DNA of 64,000 nt, taken from the NCBI GenBank assembly GCA_044432725.1, contig JAWXUL010000013.1, forward strand, positions 1 to 64,000. Direction: 5' to 3'. The position numbers were made by a program, and so were the translations under genes. The DNA is from JAWXUK01 sp044432725. Lineage in GTDB: Bacteria > Bacillota > Clostridia > Oscillospirales > Oscillospiraceae. The notes beneath the pieces are model-generated. The model was not told where the DNA came from. It was given only the letters and a program-made list of their open reading frames with translations, and did not search any database. Shown here one piece after another: positions 1-8,447 of the stretch; position 1 is the first letter of the stretch, and each line of letters begins with the position of its first letter.

Positions 1-60
1 TGCCATTGGCCCTAGGGCAAGGGGGGTATCAATTTTAAATCCACCAAGGGACACTGCCAT
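1..60 (-). CDS. Probable tRNA-dihydrouridine synthase, N-terminal fragment
   Basis: Only the first 20 codons lie in the window; the gene runs off the left edge. The start ATG (58-60) follows a GGAGG ribosome binding site eight bases upstream. The visible peptide ends in a LALGPMA stretch resembling the FMN-binding N-terminus of Dus enzymes (usually LAPMAGVTD), which reduce uridine to dihydrouridine in tRNA D-loops. Another FMN TIM-barrel enzyme, such as a dihydroorotate dehydrogenase relative, cannot be excluded from 20 residues. It is divergent from the ABC-F gene, with its own promoter. Confidence 0.5.
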   Translation of the reverse strand, partial: MAVSLGGFKIDTPLALGPMA

Positions 61-90
61 GATGACTTCCTCCATCTTTTTAATTGTTTA

Positions 91-119
91 AGTATATCAT
101 AGAAAAAATTTTTTTGCAA
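91..119 (-). promoter_or_regulatory. SigA promoter for the clipped leftward gene
   Basis: Read on the minus strand: TTGCAA (114-119), a 17 bp spacer, TATACT (91-96). It carries exactly the same hexamers as the rightward promoter at 132-160. The two -35 boxes are only 12 bp apart. Confidence 0.6.
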
Positions 120-131
120 GAAAAATATTCC

Positions 132-160
132 TTGCAAAGGATGGACTTTTATGTTATACT
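132..160 (+). promoter_or_regulatory. SigA promoter for the ABC-F gene
   Basis: TTGCAA (132-137), a 17 bp spacer and TATACT (155-160) lie about 58 bp upstream of the ABC-F start codon. This leaves a leader of roughly 50 nt with no evident attenuator. Confidence 0.6.
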
Positions 161-217
161 TTAAATGTATGTTTTAAAGATGATAACTTTCTATTTTATT
201 TTAAAGGAGCAACATTC

Positions 218-1816
218 ATGATCACAGTCAGCGACCTAGGTTTACAATACGACGGCACCCCTCTTTTCTCCCATGTGGATTTGCAATTCATTGCAGGCAA
301 CTGCTATGGCATCATCGGTGCCAACGGCGCCGGAAAATCCACCTTTTTAAAAATTCTATCTGGTGAAATCGAATCCACCTCGGGGGAAGTATCCATCCTC
401 CCAAAAACAAGAATGTCTGTGTTAAAACAAGATCAAAACGCCTATGACGAGTTTACCGTCATGGATACTGTTATCATGGGGAATCAACGTCTCTATGAAA
501 TCGGCAAAGAAAAAGAAGAAATTTATGCCAAAGAAGAAATGTCCGACGAGGACGGCATGAAAGCTTGCGAATTGGAAGAAGAATACGCAGAACTGGGTGG
601 TTGGGAAGCAGAAAGCGATGCCAGCCGTATCCTCCAAGGTCTGTCCATCACCACTGACCTCTATGCCCAAACCATGGGGAATTTAGACGCACGGATCAAG
701 GTGAAAATCCTTTTGGCACAAGCCCTCTTTGGCACTCCTGATCTCCTAATGATGGACGAACCTACCAACAACTTAGATATCGAAGCAATCAACTGGCTAG
801 AAGATTTCCTCTTGGATTTCGAAGGCACAGTCATCGTCATCTCCCATGACCGTCACTTCCTGAACACTGTTTGTACCCACACAGTGGATATTGACTATGG
901 CAAAATCAAAATGTATGTGGGAAGCTATGACTTCTGGTACGAATCTTCTCAACTGGTGCAACAACTGATTAAAAATCAAAACAAAAGAAACGAAGAAAAA
1001 GCAAAAGAGCTACAGGACTTTATCACTCGTTTCTCTGCCAACAAATCAAAATCAAAACAAGCCACAGCTCGCCGTAAAATGCTGGACAAACTTGCCGTTG
1101 AAGATATGCCTTCCTCTTCTCGTCGCTATCCTTGGGTGGGATTCTCTCCTGACCGTGAAATCGGGAAAGACATTCTCTTTGTCACCGATGTGACAAAGTC
1201 CATAGATGGGGTAAAAGTTCTGGATAATGTCAGCTTTATGGTGAATCACGACGATAAAATCGCCTTGGTGGGGGAAAACGAAAACGCCCACACCCTTTTA
1301 TTCCAAATCCTTTCCGGAGAAGTAGAACCAGACTCTGGCACTGTCAAATGGGGGCAAACAGCCACACACAGTTATTTCCCCAAAGATAACTCCGAATATT
1401 TCCAAGAAAATGACGATAATCTGGTTGAATGGCTACGTCAATACTCCCCTGACCCACAAGAATCCTATCTTCGTGGTTTCCTTGGGAGAATGCTCTTCTC
1501 TGGGGACGAAGTCTACAAAGCTGTCAAAGTGCTGTCTGGTGGAGAAAAAGTCCGCTGTATGCTCTCTCGCATGATGCTCTCTGGTGCCAATGTGTTGATG
1601 TTGGACCAACCCACCAACCACTTGGATTTGGAATCCATTGCAGCCCTGAACAATGGTCTGGAAGCTGTAAAATGTAACGTCCTCCTTTCCTCCCATGACC
1701 ATCAACTGGTTTCTACTGTCTGTAATCGTGTTTTTGACTTCACCCCAGAAGGGAAACTCGTGGACCGTAATATGTCCTATGACGATTATCTGGAAAGCCA
1801 AAAAGAGGAAAAATAA
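218..1816 (+). CDS. ABC-F family ATP-binding protein (YkpA/YbiT type)
   Basis: Cytosolic protein of 532 residues with two nucleotide-binding domains and no membrane segment, the ABC-F layout. Members act on ribosomes as translation factors or antibiotic-protection proteins. NBD1 has a normal Walker A (GANGAGKST, 34-42) and Walker B glutamate (MDEPTNNLD, Glu181) but a degenerate signature where LSGG is expected. NBD2 has a good signature (LSGGEKVR), but its Walker A is degenerate (GENENAHT, His358 where Lys is expected) and its Walker B reads LDQPTNHLD, with Gln464 at the catalytic glutamate. The ATPase is therefore predicted to be asymmetric. The start is an ATG after AAAGGAGC. It is monocistronic, ending at a terminator shared with mutY. 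Length and DxPTNHLDLESI motif favour YkpA/YbiT over resistance types such as Vga or OptrA. Confidence 0.88.
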   Translation: MITVSDLGLQYDGTPLFSHVDLQFIAGNCYGIIGANGAGKSTFLKILSGEIESTSGEVSILPKTRMSVLKQDQNAYDEFTVMDTVIMGNQRLYEIGKEKEEIYAKEEMSDEDGMKACELEEEYAELGGWEAESDASRILQGLSITTDLYAQTMGNLDARIKVKILLAQALFGTPDLLMMDEPTNNLDIEAINWLEDFLLDFEGTVIVISHDRHFLNTVCTHTVDIDYGKIKMYVGSYDFWYESSQLVQQLIKNQNKRNEEKAKELQDFITRFSANKSKSKQATARRKMLDKLAVEDMPSSSRRYPWVGFSPDREIGKDILFVTDVTKSIDGVKVLDNVSFMVNHDDKIALVGENENAHTLLFQILSGEVEPDSGTVKWGQTATHSYFPKDNSEYFQENDDNLVEWLRQYSPDPQESYLRGFLGRMLFSGDEVYKAVKVLSGGEKVRCMLSRMMLSGANVLMLDQPTNHLDLESIAALNNGLEAVKCNVLLSSHDHQLVSTVCNRVFDFTPEGKLVDRNMSYDDYLESQKEEK

Positions 1817-1860
1817 ATCGGCTCCTCTTAAAAAACTTTACGATAATTATGTAATAACAA

Positions 1861-1895
1861 AAAAATCTGTGATGAAAAACATCACAGATTTTTTT
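1861..1895. terminator. Bidirectional rho-independent terminator, ABC-F / mutY
   Basis: An 11 bp perfect stem (AATCTGTGATG / CATCACAGATT) with a five-base loop, flanked by A-runs and T-runs on both sides. It lies between the convergent ABC-F and mutY genes and overlaps the last codons of mutY. Confidence 0.85.
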
Positions 1896-2889
1896 CTTTG
1901 ACCCATGCAAAGGCAGAGGGCAATGGATATTTCTCTGCCATCTCTTGTGCTGTGACCCAATGCCATTCCTGTGGAAAGGGAGAAATATCTTCCACTTTCA
2001 AAGAATAGCCTGTCATATGCCAAGTGATATGGGTGAAAAGATGCTTTCCTCTGCCAAACTCTTCTGCCTTGTGAAAGAAATCAGGGATCTCTCCTGCATA
2101 ATGGGGATACTCCCACATTTTAGCAAGAAGCCCCTTCTCTGGTCGCTTTCGCAAAGCAATTTTCCCTTGCCATTCCACCAGATAAACCTTTAAAAATTCT
2201 TCTTTCCGTGGTTTTTTAGATGGTTTCACAGGGAGTTCTCGCCATTTTTCGCTGCCATAACAAGCACAATCCTTGGAAACTGGGCAAGTCTTGCACAGTG
2301 GTTCGCCGTTGGGAATACAAACAACAGCCCCCAACTCCATCAAACTTTGATTAAAGTCCCCAGAAAAAGAAGGGGGCATCTCTTCTCTCACCCAAGCAGA
2401 CACCCTTTTCTTCATCTCAGGGGTGGAAATATCTGTGTTATCCCCTTTTATCCGAGAAAAGACACGAAAAACATTTCCGTCCACAGCTGGATAAGGCAGA
2501 GCAAATGCCGTAGAAGCAATGGCGCCAGCAGTATAATCCCCAATCCCAGAAAGTTTCCTGATGTCCTCGTATGCCTGTGGGAATACCCCACCATGGTTTG
2601 TCATGATTTCTATGGCTGCTTTTTGCAGATTTCTGGCTCGATTATAATAGCCCAAGCCTTGCCACAATTTCAACAAAACATCCTCTTCACACTTTGCCAA
2701 AGCTGAAATTGTGGGGAGTTCTTCTAAAAATCGCTGATAATACCCAATCACAGCCACCACTCTGGTCTGTTGTAACATAATTTCTGAAAGCCAAATGTGA
2801 TAGGGATCCTTTGTCTCTCTCCATGGTAATTTCCTTGCATTCTCTTGAAACCAAGTCAGGAGCAAAAAAGAGAAATTTTCTTCTTTCAT
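1882..2889 (-). CDS. mutY: A/G-specific adenine DNA glycosylase MutY
   Basis: Removes adenine mispaired with guanine or 8-oxoguanine in base excision repair. The 335-residue protein has the helix-hairpin-helix (LSGIGDYTAGAIAS), the catalytic Asp in PAVDGNVFRV, the N-terminal LSEIMLQQTRV helix carrying the conserved Glu, and a four-Cys [4Fe-4S] cluster site (CIPNGEPLC, then KTCPVSKDC). The C-terminal ~110 residues form the NUDIX-like 8-oxoG recognition domain. The start codon directly abuts the stop codon of the upstream GNAT fusion gene, so translation is probably coupled. It is the last gene of the recG cluster and shares its terminator with the convergent ABC-F gene. Confidence 0.95.
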   Translation of the reverse strand: MKEENFSFLLLTWFQENARKLPWRETKDPYHIWLSEIMLQQTRVVAVIGYYQRFLEELPTISALAKCEEDVLLKLWQGLGYYNRARNLQKAAIEIMTNHGGVFPQAYEDIRKLSGIGDYTAGAIASTAFALPYPAVDGNVFRVFSRIKGDNTDISTPEMKKRVSAWVREEMPPSFSGDFNQSLMELGAVVCIPNGEPLCKTCPVSKDCACYGSEKWRELPVKPSKKPRKEEFLKVYLVEWQGKIALRKRPEKGLLAKMWEYPHYAGEIPDFFHKAEEFGRGKHLFTHITWHMTGYSLKVEDISPFPQEWHWVTAQEMAEKYPLPSAFAWVKEKNL

Positions 2890-3741
2890 CTATTGTTCTT
2901 CCTTGGAATGCTGTAGTTTTCCTACATATTCCACCACTGACACAATCAGTTCATCACAAGTTGCGCCCCCCTGTGCCCTTGCTTTCAGCAAAGTATCACA
3001 TTCATGAGATTCATGTTGTGCTAAAAAATCTTCCATCAAGCCCTGTGCCTCTGCTTTTCCATAGCCCATGGCACCCAGTGCCATTAAACCACCAGTCACA
3101 GCCCCACAGGTATACTTATGCCCCATCCCCAGACCAAAATGAGCCCCAAAGCCTTCTAACTGTACATCGCTTAATCCCATTTCCTCTTGGAATGTGAGCA
3201 ATACTGCCTGATTGCAATTTTTATGATGAAGCCTGTCCCCACGTATTTCTTTTACTTTGGCGACATAATCCACCTTGGTTTTTTCCTCTACCTCTAAGAC
3301 CATTTGCTCGTAAGGTAGCATCTCAAATCCCAAGCTTTCATAGAGTCTTTTCGCCCCTTGATTACTGGGGGTGACTTCCAATCGAAAACGCTTTGCCTCT
3401 GGATAATGGGCAAGGATTTCTGACAAAGCCTTTCTGCCATAGCCTTTCCCTTGAAACCCTTCTTTCACATAAATTTCTTCTAAAAAGATACAAAGTCCCC
3501 CAACTTCACAGGAAAATAAAGAGGTGAGATAGGCATATCCAATCACATCATCCCCCACTTTCAGTAAAAAGCCGTGAATGTTCCCCTCCTCTGCCTGTAC
3601 CACTGCAGTAAAGCTTTTCTTTAAAACACTTTCCTCCACAGGATGATCCACAGCAGAGCTTTGATAAAACTCTGCCACCATGGGCATAACAAGTCCCTCA
3701 TCTTCTGGGGTAATTGCCCTTAAAATTAACTTTTCCTCCAT
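2890..3741 (-). CDS. GNAT acetyltransferase fused to a C_GCAxxG_C_C redox-type domain
   Basis: About 283 residues in two parts. Residues ~1-155 are a GNAT N-acyltransferase: an acetyl-CoA loop region FQGKGYGRKAL, then SNQGAKRLYESLGFEML. Residues ~170-283 match the C_GCAxxG_C_C family of putative redox-active proteins: an early NCNQAV cysteine, the core CGAVTGGLMALG, then ECD and TCDE cysteines. Substrates are unknown for both halves. I chose ATG 3741 because the AGGAG overlapping the recG stop is eight bases upstream; a GTG three codons earlier is also open. It sits 11 bp downstream of recG and abuts mutY. This domain combination is unusual; see findings. Confidence 0.8.
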   Translation of the reverse strand: MEEKLILRAITPEDEGLVMPMVAEFYQSSAVDHPVEESVLKKSFTAVVQAEEGNIHGFLLKVGDDVIGYAYLTSLFSCEVGGLCIFLEEIYVKEGFQGKGYGRKALSEILAHYPEAKRFRLEVTPSNQGAKRLYESLGFEMLPYEQMVLEVEEKTKVDYVAKVKEIRGDRLHHKNCNQAVLLTFQEEMGLSDVQLEGFGAHFGLGMGHKYTCGAVTGGLMALGAMGYGKAEAQGLMEDFLAQHESHECDTLLKARAQGGATCDELIVSVVEYVGKLQHSKEEQ

Positions 3742-3752
3742 TTTTCTCACTC

Positions 3753-5807
3753 CTAATTAAAGATATCTGCTGTACCTGAAAACAACTGACTGGCTCGCCG
3801 ACGTACCCCTTGATTTTCTTCTTTCGCTAACGTTGGATCCTCTGACATCAAAGCATTGGCACAATTTTGTGCTGCTGATAAAGTTCTCATATCTCCTGAC
3901 AAATCAGCAAGCTTTAAATTGGGCAAGCCATGCTGTCTGCTTCCAAAAAAGTCCCCAGGTCCTCTGATTTTCAAATCTTCTTCTGATATTTTAAATCCAT
4001 CTGTGGTGGAAGCAAGGGTTTTCAGTCTGTGTCGTGTCTGCTCGTTGGTAGTAGAGGTCATCAAGACGCAAAAAGACTTATGCTTCCCACGTCCCACTCG
4101 TCCACGAAGCTGATGAAGCTGAGACAAACCAAATCGGTCTGCGTTTTCAATGACGATGAGATTGGCGTTGGGTACATCCACCCCCACCTCGATCACCGTT
4201 GTGGAAACCAAAATGTCCCACTCTCCCCGTGAAAAAGCCCCCATGACTTCCTCTTTTTCTTTCGCTTTTCGCTTTCCATGGAGAAATTCTATGCGTAACT
4301 GTGGGAAAATCCATTGACGAAGCTCTTCCACATAGACTGTCACAGCTTTCAGCTCTGAGGTTGACATCTCCCCACTGGGTTCCGTCTCCCCCACAGCAGG
4401 GCAGACGATATACACTTGCCGTCCCTCTGCCACTTGTTTTTCGATAAAGCCATACAAGCCTTTTCGTTTATGCTCTCCCGCCACATAAGTTTCAATCTCT
4501 GTGCGACCAGGTGGCAGTTCATCAATGACAGAAACTTCTAAATCTCCATAAATCATCAGGGCTAAGGTTCTAGGAATGGGCGTGGCGGACATCACCAAAA
4601 CATGGGGGGACAAATCCGACTTGGCAGAGAGCTTCGCCCTTTGATCCACCCCAAAACGATGTTGCTCATCTGCAATCACAAGGGCAAGCTTGGAAAATGC
4701 CACATCTTTGGAGATCAAAGCATGGGTCCCAATGACAAAATCCAACTGACCTTCTTCCAATTTTTTCTTCACTTCTCTTTTTTCTTTGGCAGTGAGTGAG
4801 GCAGTCAGTTCCCCCACTCTCACCCCCAATGGCTCCAAAAAGGAGGACAAAGAGCGAAAATGCTGATGAGATAGCACTTCTGTGGGCACCATCATCGCCA
4901 CCTGATAGCCTGCTTTCACAGCGAGAAAGGCAGCATAGGCTGCCACAGCAGTCTTCCCAGAGCCCACATCCCCTTGCACCAGACGATTCATTCCCTGACC
5001 ACTGGCAAGATCATTAGCGATTTCCTCCATCACACGAACTTGCGCCCCGGTAGGAGAGAAAGGCAAGGGAAATTCCTGAATCTCTATCTTTGGAATCACC
5101 ACCCCTGTGCCATCTTCTCGCCTATCTTTCAGCAGAAATAAACCCACTGACAAGAAAAAGAGCTCCTCGAATGACAGCCGTTCCCGTGCCTGTTCCAAGG
5201 CTTCCTCACTTTGGGGAAAGTGGATATTCTCATAGGCAAAGGGCACATCTGCAAGCTTCTCCCCAAGGTGTGCTGGCAAAGTTTCCTCCACCAACAAGCC
5301 ACAGCCATTCAACGCCTCTCGCATCATCACAGACAAAAGCAAATTAGAAATTCCCGCAGTTAAATGATACAAGGGAACGATACAACCAGTAAAAGTTCTC
5401 TCCCCCACCTTTTCAAAAATAGGATTGCTCATATTATAGCCATAGTCATTCTGTTGCAATGTGCCATAAAAAACATATTCTACCCCTGCATGGAGTGCGT
5501 GTTGCGCATAGGGCTGATTAAAAATAGCAATGTTCAACATCATTTTTCCATCATTCGCCCGTAACTTGGTCAAATCTAATCCAGAACGAACAATGCTACG
5601 ACGTGGCTTGTCAATCACTGTTGCTTTGATACAGCTTTTCTCTCCAAGAGGTGCTGTTTCTATTTCAAAAATCTCTCTTCTATCCTCGTAATCTTTTGGG
5701 AAATGTGCCAGCAAATCCCCTATGTTTAAAATCCCAAGCTTCTCTAACTTTTTGCCCCGTGCTTCTCCCACTCCACGAAGCTCTGACACTGATGTTTCTA
5801 AATCCAT
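3753..5807 (-). CDS. recG: ATP-dependent DNA helicase RecG
   Basis: Double-strand DNA translocase that remodels stalled forks and branched intermediates. The 684-residue protein has an N-terminal wedge/OB domain, Walker A GDVGSGKTAVAAYAA, the DEQH box in ADEQHRFGVDQR, SATPIPRTLALMIYGDLEV (motif III), and the RecG-typical ENADRFGLSQLHQLRGRVGRG (motif VI). Its length fits the family. An AAGGGGGA ribosome binding site precedes the ATG. It starts 11 bp after the YiiX-like gene and is followed by the GNAT fusion and mutY, so it belongs to a four-gene minus-strand unit. Confidence 0.96.
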   Translation of the reverse strand: MDLETSVSELRGVGEARGKKLEKLGILNIGDLLAHFPKDYEDRREIFEIETAPLGEKSCIKATVIDKPRRSIVRSGLDLTKLRANDGKMMLNIAIFNQPYAQHALHAGVEYVFYGTLQQNDYGYNMSNPIFEKVGERTFTGCIVPLYHLTAGISNLLLSVMMREALNGCGLLVEETLPAHLGEKLADVPFAYENIHFPQSEEALEQARERLSFEELFFLSVGLFLLKDRREDGTGVVIPKIEIQEFPLPFSPTGAQVRVMEEIANDLASGQGMNRLVQGDVGSGKTAVAAYAAFLAVKAGYQVAMMVPTEVLSHQHFRSLSSFLEPLGVRVGELTASLTAKEKREVKKKLEEGQLDFVIGTHALISKDVAFSKLALVIADEQHRFGVDQRAKLSAKSDLSPHVLVMSATPIPRTLALMIYGDLEVSVIDELPPGRTEIETYVAGEHKRKGLYGFIEKQVAEGRQVYIVCPAVGETEPSGEMSTSELKAVTVYVEELRQWIFPQLRIEFLHGKRKAKEKEEVMGAFSRGEWDILVSTTVIEVGVDVPNANLIVIENADRFGLSQLHQLRGRVGRGKHKSFCVLMTSTTNEQTRHRLKTLASTTDGFKISEEDLKIRGPGDFFGSRQHGLPNLKLADLSGDMRTLSAAQNCANALMSEDPTLAKEENQGVRRRASQLFSGTADIFN

Positions 5808-5818
5808 TCAAATCCCCC

Positions 5819-6730
5819 TTAATCACTCCACATTATTTCTGGATTGATACCCCAAATCTGCACCACTTCCAAGTTTTCTGACAAAGCAATGTCTTTGGGT
5901 GCCACAATAGTCCCCCCATTATAATCCAAATCAAGCCCAGCCCAAGCATAAGCTTGCCACACCAAATGTGCACAATGGGTACCCTGTGCCATCTCATCAT
6001 CTGGCAGATTTTTGGGAAATAAAAATCCAACTGTTAAATTATATGGCACATCTGATAAATATTCTTTCGCAGAGAGTACAGCCTCTTGGATTACTTCCTC
6101 TTCCTTAGGTCTCAAAATTAAAACAGCTGGAAAACCATGCCATTGATACCAAGAGCGATAAGAAGAATTTTGTCCCAAAACAGCAGACTCTATGGTCTCC
6201 ATATTTTCCTCGTCCACCACCAAAGCAGCGTGCCCCTGTCGCCATCCAAAGCAATGAGAATTGGGTGTGAGCAAAATATCCCCCTCTTGAAGCGGCACCA
6301 TGGGGAGATAATACCCCCGATTCCCCTCTGTATCCATGAGATACTCTTCCCAAGAAATAATAGAATTTTGAAAAGATATCATGGGTAGCAAGGATAGGGG
6401 CAGTTCATACTTTGTGGCTTCCTCTTTCGTGGCGTATTCAGCAGATAAAAAATAGGCTCTGTGAAAAACAGCAAGCTCCTCGATTCTCCCTGCCTCCAGT
6501 AGGCGAGAAATACCTTCTTCCCCTAAGCCTGTTTGCTGAAAAATCAGGTCATAATCCCCTTCTTCTAAAGCAAGTTCCAAAGAATCAAAGGGGATTTGCT
6601 GATAATCTGGCACCCAACGTGCTGTGTCCCTTGCTGATTCTTTCCACAAATACAGCCCCAAACACAGGAAAAAAATCCCCACAGCGACAAGAAGTATTTT
6701 TTTTCTATGCTTTAACAACTTTTTCTTCAA
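5819..6730 (-). CDS. YiiX-like NlpC/P60-superfamily membrane-anchored protein
   Basis: About 303 residues. A basic start is followed by one hydrophobic segment (ILLVAVGIFFLCLGLYLW), suggesting an N-terminal membrane anchor with the rest outside the cell. The C-terminal half resembles permuted papain-fold (YiiX/DUF830-type) cysteine hydrolases: a His in WRQGHAALVV and a Cys in THCAHLVWQAYAW about 130 residues later, the reverse order to classical NlpC/P60. A lipid or peptidoglycan amide is a plausible substrate but nothing shows which. The start is taken as TTG 6730 because GGAGGG lies nine bases upstream; an upstream GTG at 6766 is open but falls within a hairpin and has no binding site. First gene of the recG cluster. 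Confidence 0.65.
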   Translation of the reverse strand: MKKKLLKHRKKILLVAVGIFFLCLGLYLWKESARDTARWVPDYQQIPFDSLELALEEGDYDLIFQQTGLGEEGISRLLEAGRIEELAVFHRAYFLSAEYATKEEATKYELPLSLLPMISFQNSIISWEEYLMDTEGNRGYYLPMVPLQEGDILLTPNSHCFGWRQGHAALVVDEENMETIESAVLGQNSSYRSWYQWHGFPAVLILRPKEEEVIQEAVLSAKEYLSDVPYNLTVGFLFPKNLPDDEMAQGTHCAHLVWQAYAWAGLDLDYNGGTIVAPKDIALSENLEVVQIWGINPEIMWSD

Positions 6731-6756
6731 AAAAAGAATCCCTCCACAAAAAGTTA

Positions 6757-6782
6757 TTGCTCTCACAATGATGTGAGAGCAA
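6757..6782 (-). terminator. Hairpin after pyruvate kinase
   Basis: A perfect 11 bp inverted repeat (TTGCTCTCACA / TGTGAGAGCAA) with a four-base loop, followed on the minus strand by a short weak T-run. It probably terminates the pyk transcript. No promoter is evident between it and the YiiX-like gene, so read-through may feed the recG cluster. A second AT-only palindrome (6795-6822) overlaps the pyk stop codon. Confidence 0.65.
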
Positions 6783-6819
6783 CATTACTAAGACTAAAAT
6801 TATTTTTAACAAAATAATT

Positions 6820-8259
6820 TTAGATTCCTTTTTCTTGAATCAATTCTGCTTTAATCAGGTTGGTGGTCACTGATTGTCCAATAGGCACACCAGCTGTAAT
6901 CACAACCATGTCGCCCACTTCCACAATGCCTTCTTTCATGGCACAGTCTACCCCAGCGTGAAGAAGTCTGTCTGTGGTATCCACAACGCCATAAAGATAA
7001 GGTTTAATGCCCCAAACCAAAGCAAGTTGACGACGTGCTTTTTCATTTGTGGTAAAAGCAGCCACAGTACAAGAAGGCAAGAAACGTGCAATATCACGTG
7101 CTGTAGACCCAGAATGAGTACAACAAATAATTGCTTTTGCTTCTAAAACCTTTGCTGTGCTACAACAACTGTGACAAATAGCAGAAGAATAATCCTTTGC
7201 TGTCACAGAGAAGGTAGTTTTTGTGAATCTATCCCAATAATCAATAGAAGCCTCTGCTTTTTTCACAATGTTTGCCATTGTTTGCACAGTTTCCACTGGA
7301 TATTGTCCATTGGCAGTTTCGCCAGAGAGCATCACGCAAGAAGTACCATCATGAACAGCATTCGCCACGTCAGAAACCTCTGCACGGGTAGGACGAGGGT
7401 TACGCATCATAGAATCCAGCATTTGTGTGGCAGTAATGACCACTTTCCCAGCACAAGAACAAAGACGAATCATACGTTTTTGAATAGCTGGTACGTCTTC
7501 TGCTGGGATTTCAACGCCCAAATCTCCACGAGCCACCATCAACCCATCAGATTTCTCCAAAATCTCTTCTAAATTGTCCACGCCTTCTTGGTTTTCAATT
7601 TTAGAGATAATACGGACAGATTCTCCCCCATGTGCTGCTAATTCTTTACGAATGTCATCTACGTCAGATCCTTTACGAACAAAAGAAGCTGCCACATAGT
7701 CAAAATCATTTTCTGCTGCAAATTTCAAATCTGCTTTATCTTTTTCTGTCAAAGCAGGCAATTTAATGGAAATCCCAGGAAGATTCAAGCTTTTGTTGTT
7801 GGACACTTGTCCGCCATTCTCTACCACACAGTTGATTTTATCTCCATCAACACTTTCTACAAGAAGATCAATCAAACCATCATCCACTAAGATGTGATTT
7901 CCTTTTTTCACTTCTTGATGAAGATTTGTATAAGTCACTGCCACCATGTTTTGGTCGCCTTCAACATCAGCAACAGTCAGCGCAAATTTGTCACCACGTG
8001 CCAAGGTGATAGGGGCTTCTTTGAATTTTTTGATGCGAATTTCAGGGCCTTTGGTATCAAGTAAAGCAGCCACAGGGATCCCCAAACGATCACGCACTTT
8101 TTTCAATTTGGTCAAACGATCCAGTTGCTCTTCGTGATCCCCATGGGAAAAGTTGAATCTTGCCCCATTCATCCCAGCTTTGATTAAATTTTCCATTGCC
8201 TCTTCTGTTGAAACTGCAGGGCCTAAGGTGCAGACGATTTTTGTTCTTCTTGAATCCAT
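6820..8259 (-). CDS. pyk: Pyruvate kinase
   Basis: Glycolytic enzyme transferring phosphate from phosphoenolpyruvate to ADP. The 479-residue protein starts RRTKIVCTLGPA, carries the GARFNFSHG motif, the active-site region IISKIENQEGVDNLEEIL (catalytic Lys, metal-binding Glu) and MVARGDLGVEIP, then the substrate loop TATQMLDSMMRNPRPTRAEVSDVANAV. It lacks the extra C-terminal PEP-utiliser domain of some Firmicute enzymes. The start follows AAAGGAGAG. It appears monocistronic, with its own promoter and a downstream hairpin. Confidence 0.97.
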   Translation of the reverse strand: MDSRRTKIVCTLGPAVSTEEAMENLIKAGMNGARFNFSHGDHEEQLDRLTKLKKVRDRLGIPVAALLDTKGPEIRIKKFKEAPITLARGDKFALTVADVEGDQNMVAVTYTNLHQEVKKGNHILVDDGLIDLLVESVDGDKINCVVENGGQVSNNKSLNLPGISIKLPALTEKDKADLKFAAENDFDYVAASFVRKGSDVDDIRKELAAHGGESVRIISKIENQEGVDNLEEILEKSDGLMVARGDLGVEIPAEDVPAIQKRMIRLCSCAGKVVITATQMLDSMMRNPRPTRAEVSDVANAVHDGTSCVMLSGETANGQYPVETVQTMANIVKKAEASIDYWDRFTKTTFSVTAKDYSSAICHSCCSTAKVLEAKAIICCTHSGSTARDIARFLPSCTVAAFTTNEKARRQLALVWGIKPYLYGVVDTTDRLLHAGVDCAMKEGIVEVGDMVVITAGVPIGQSVTTNLIKAELIQEKGI

Positions 8260-8329
8260 ATGAATCTCTCCTTTGACATAGTTGTCATATTTTGATTTTT
8301 TCTTATTCTCGCATTTTGATTGCTCTTAT

Positions 8330-8359
8330 ATCATACTACAGCAAGACTAGAAAAGTCAA
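8330..8359 (-). promoter_or_regulatory. SigA promoter of pyk
   Basis: On the minus strand TTGACT (8354-8359), an 18 bp spacer, TATGAT (8330-8335), about 70 bp upstream of the pyk start. No catabolite-control operator was recognised around it. Confidence 0.65.
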
Positions 8360-8447
8360 GCAAATTCCAAGGTTTTCCCAGCCCTTTTCTCCTTTTGTGA
8401 AAAAAGTGACAAATCCACCCTTTTCCAATCAATTATCTGTCATTTTG

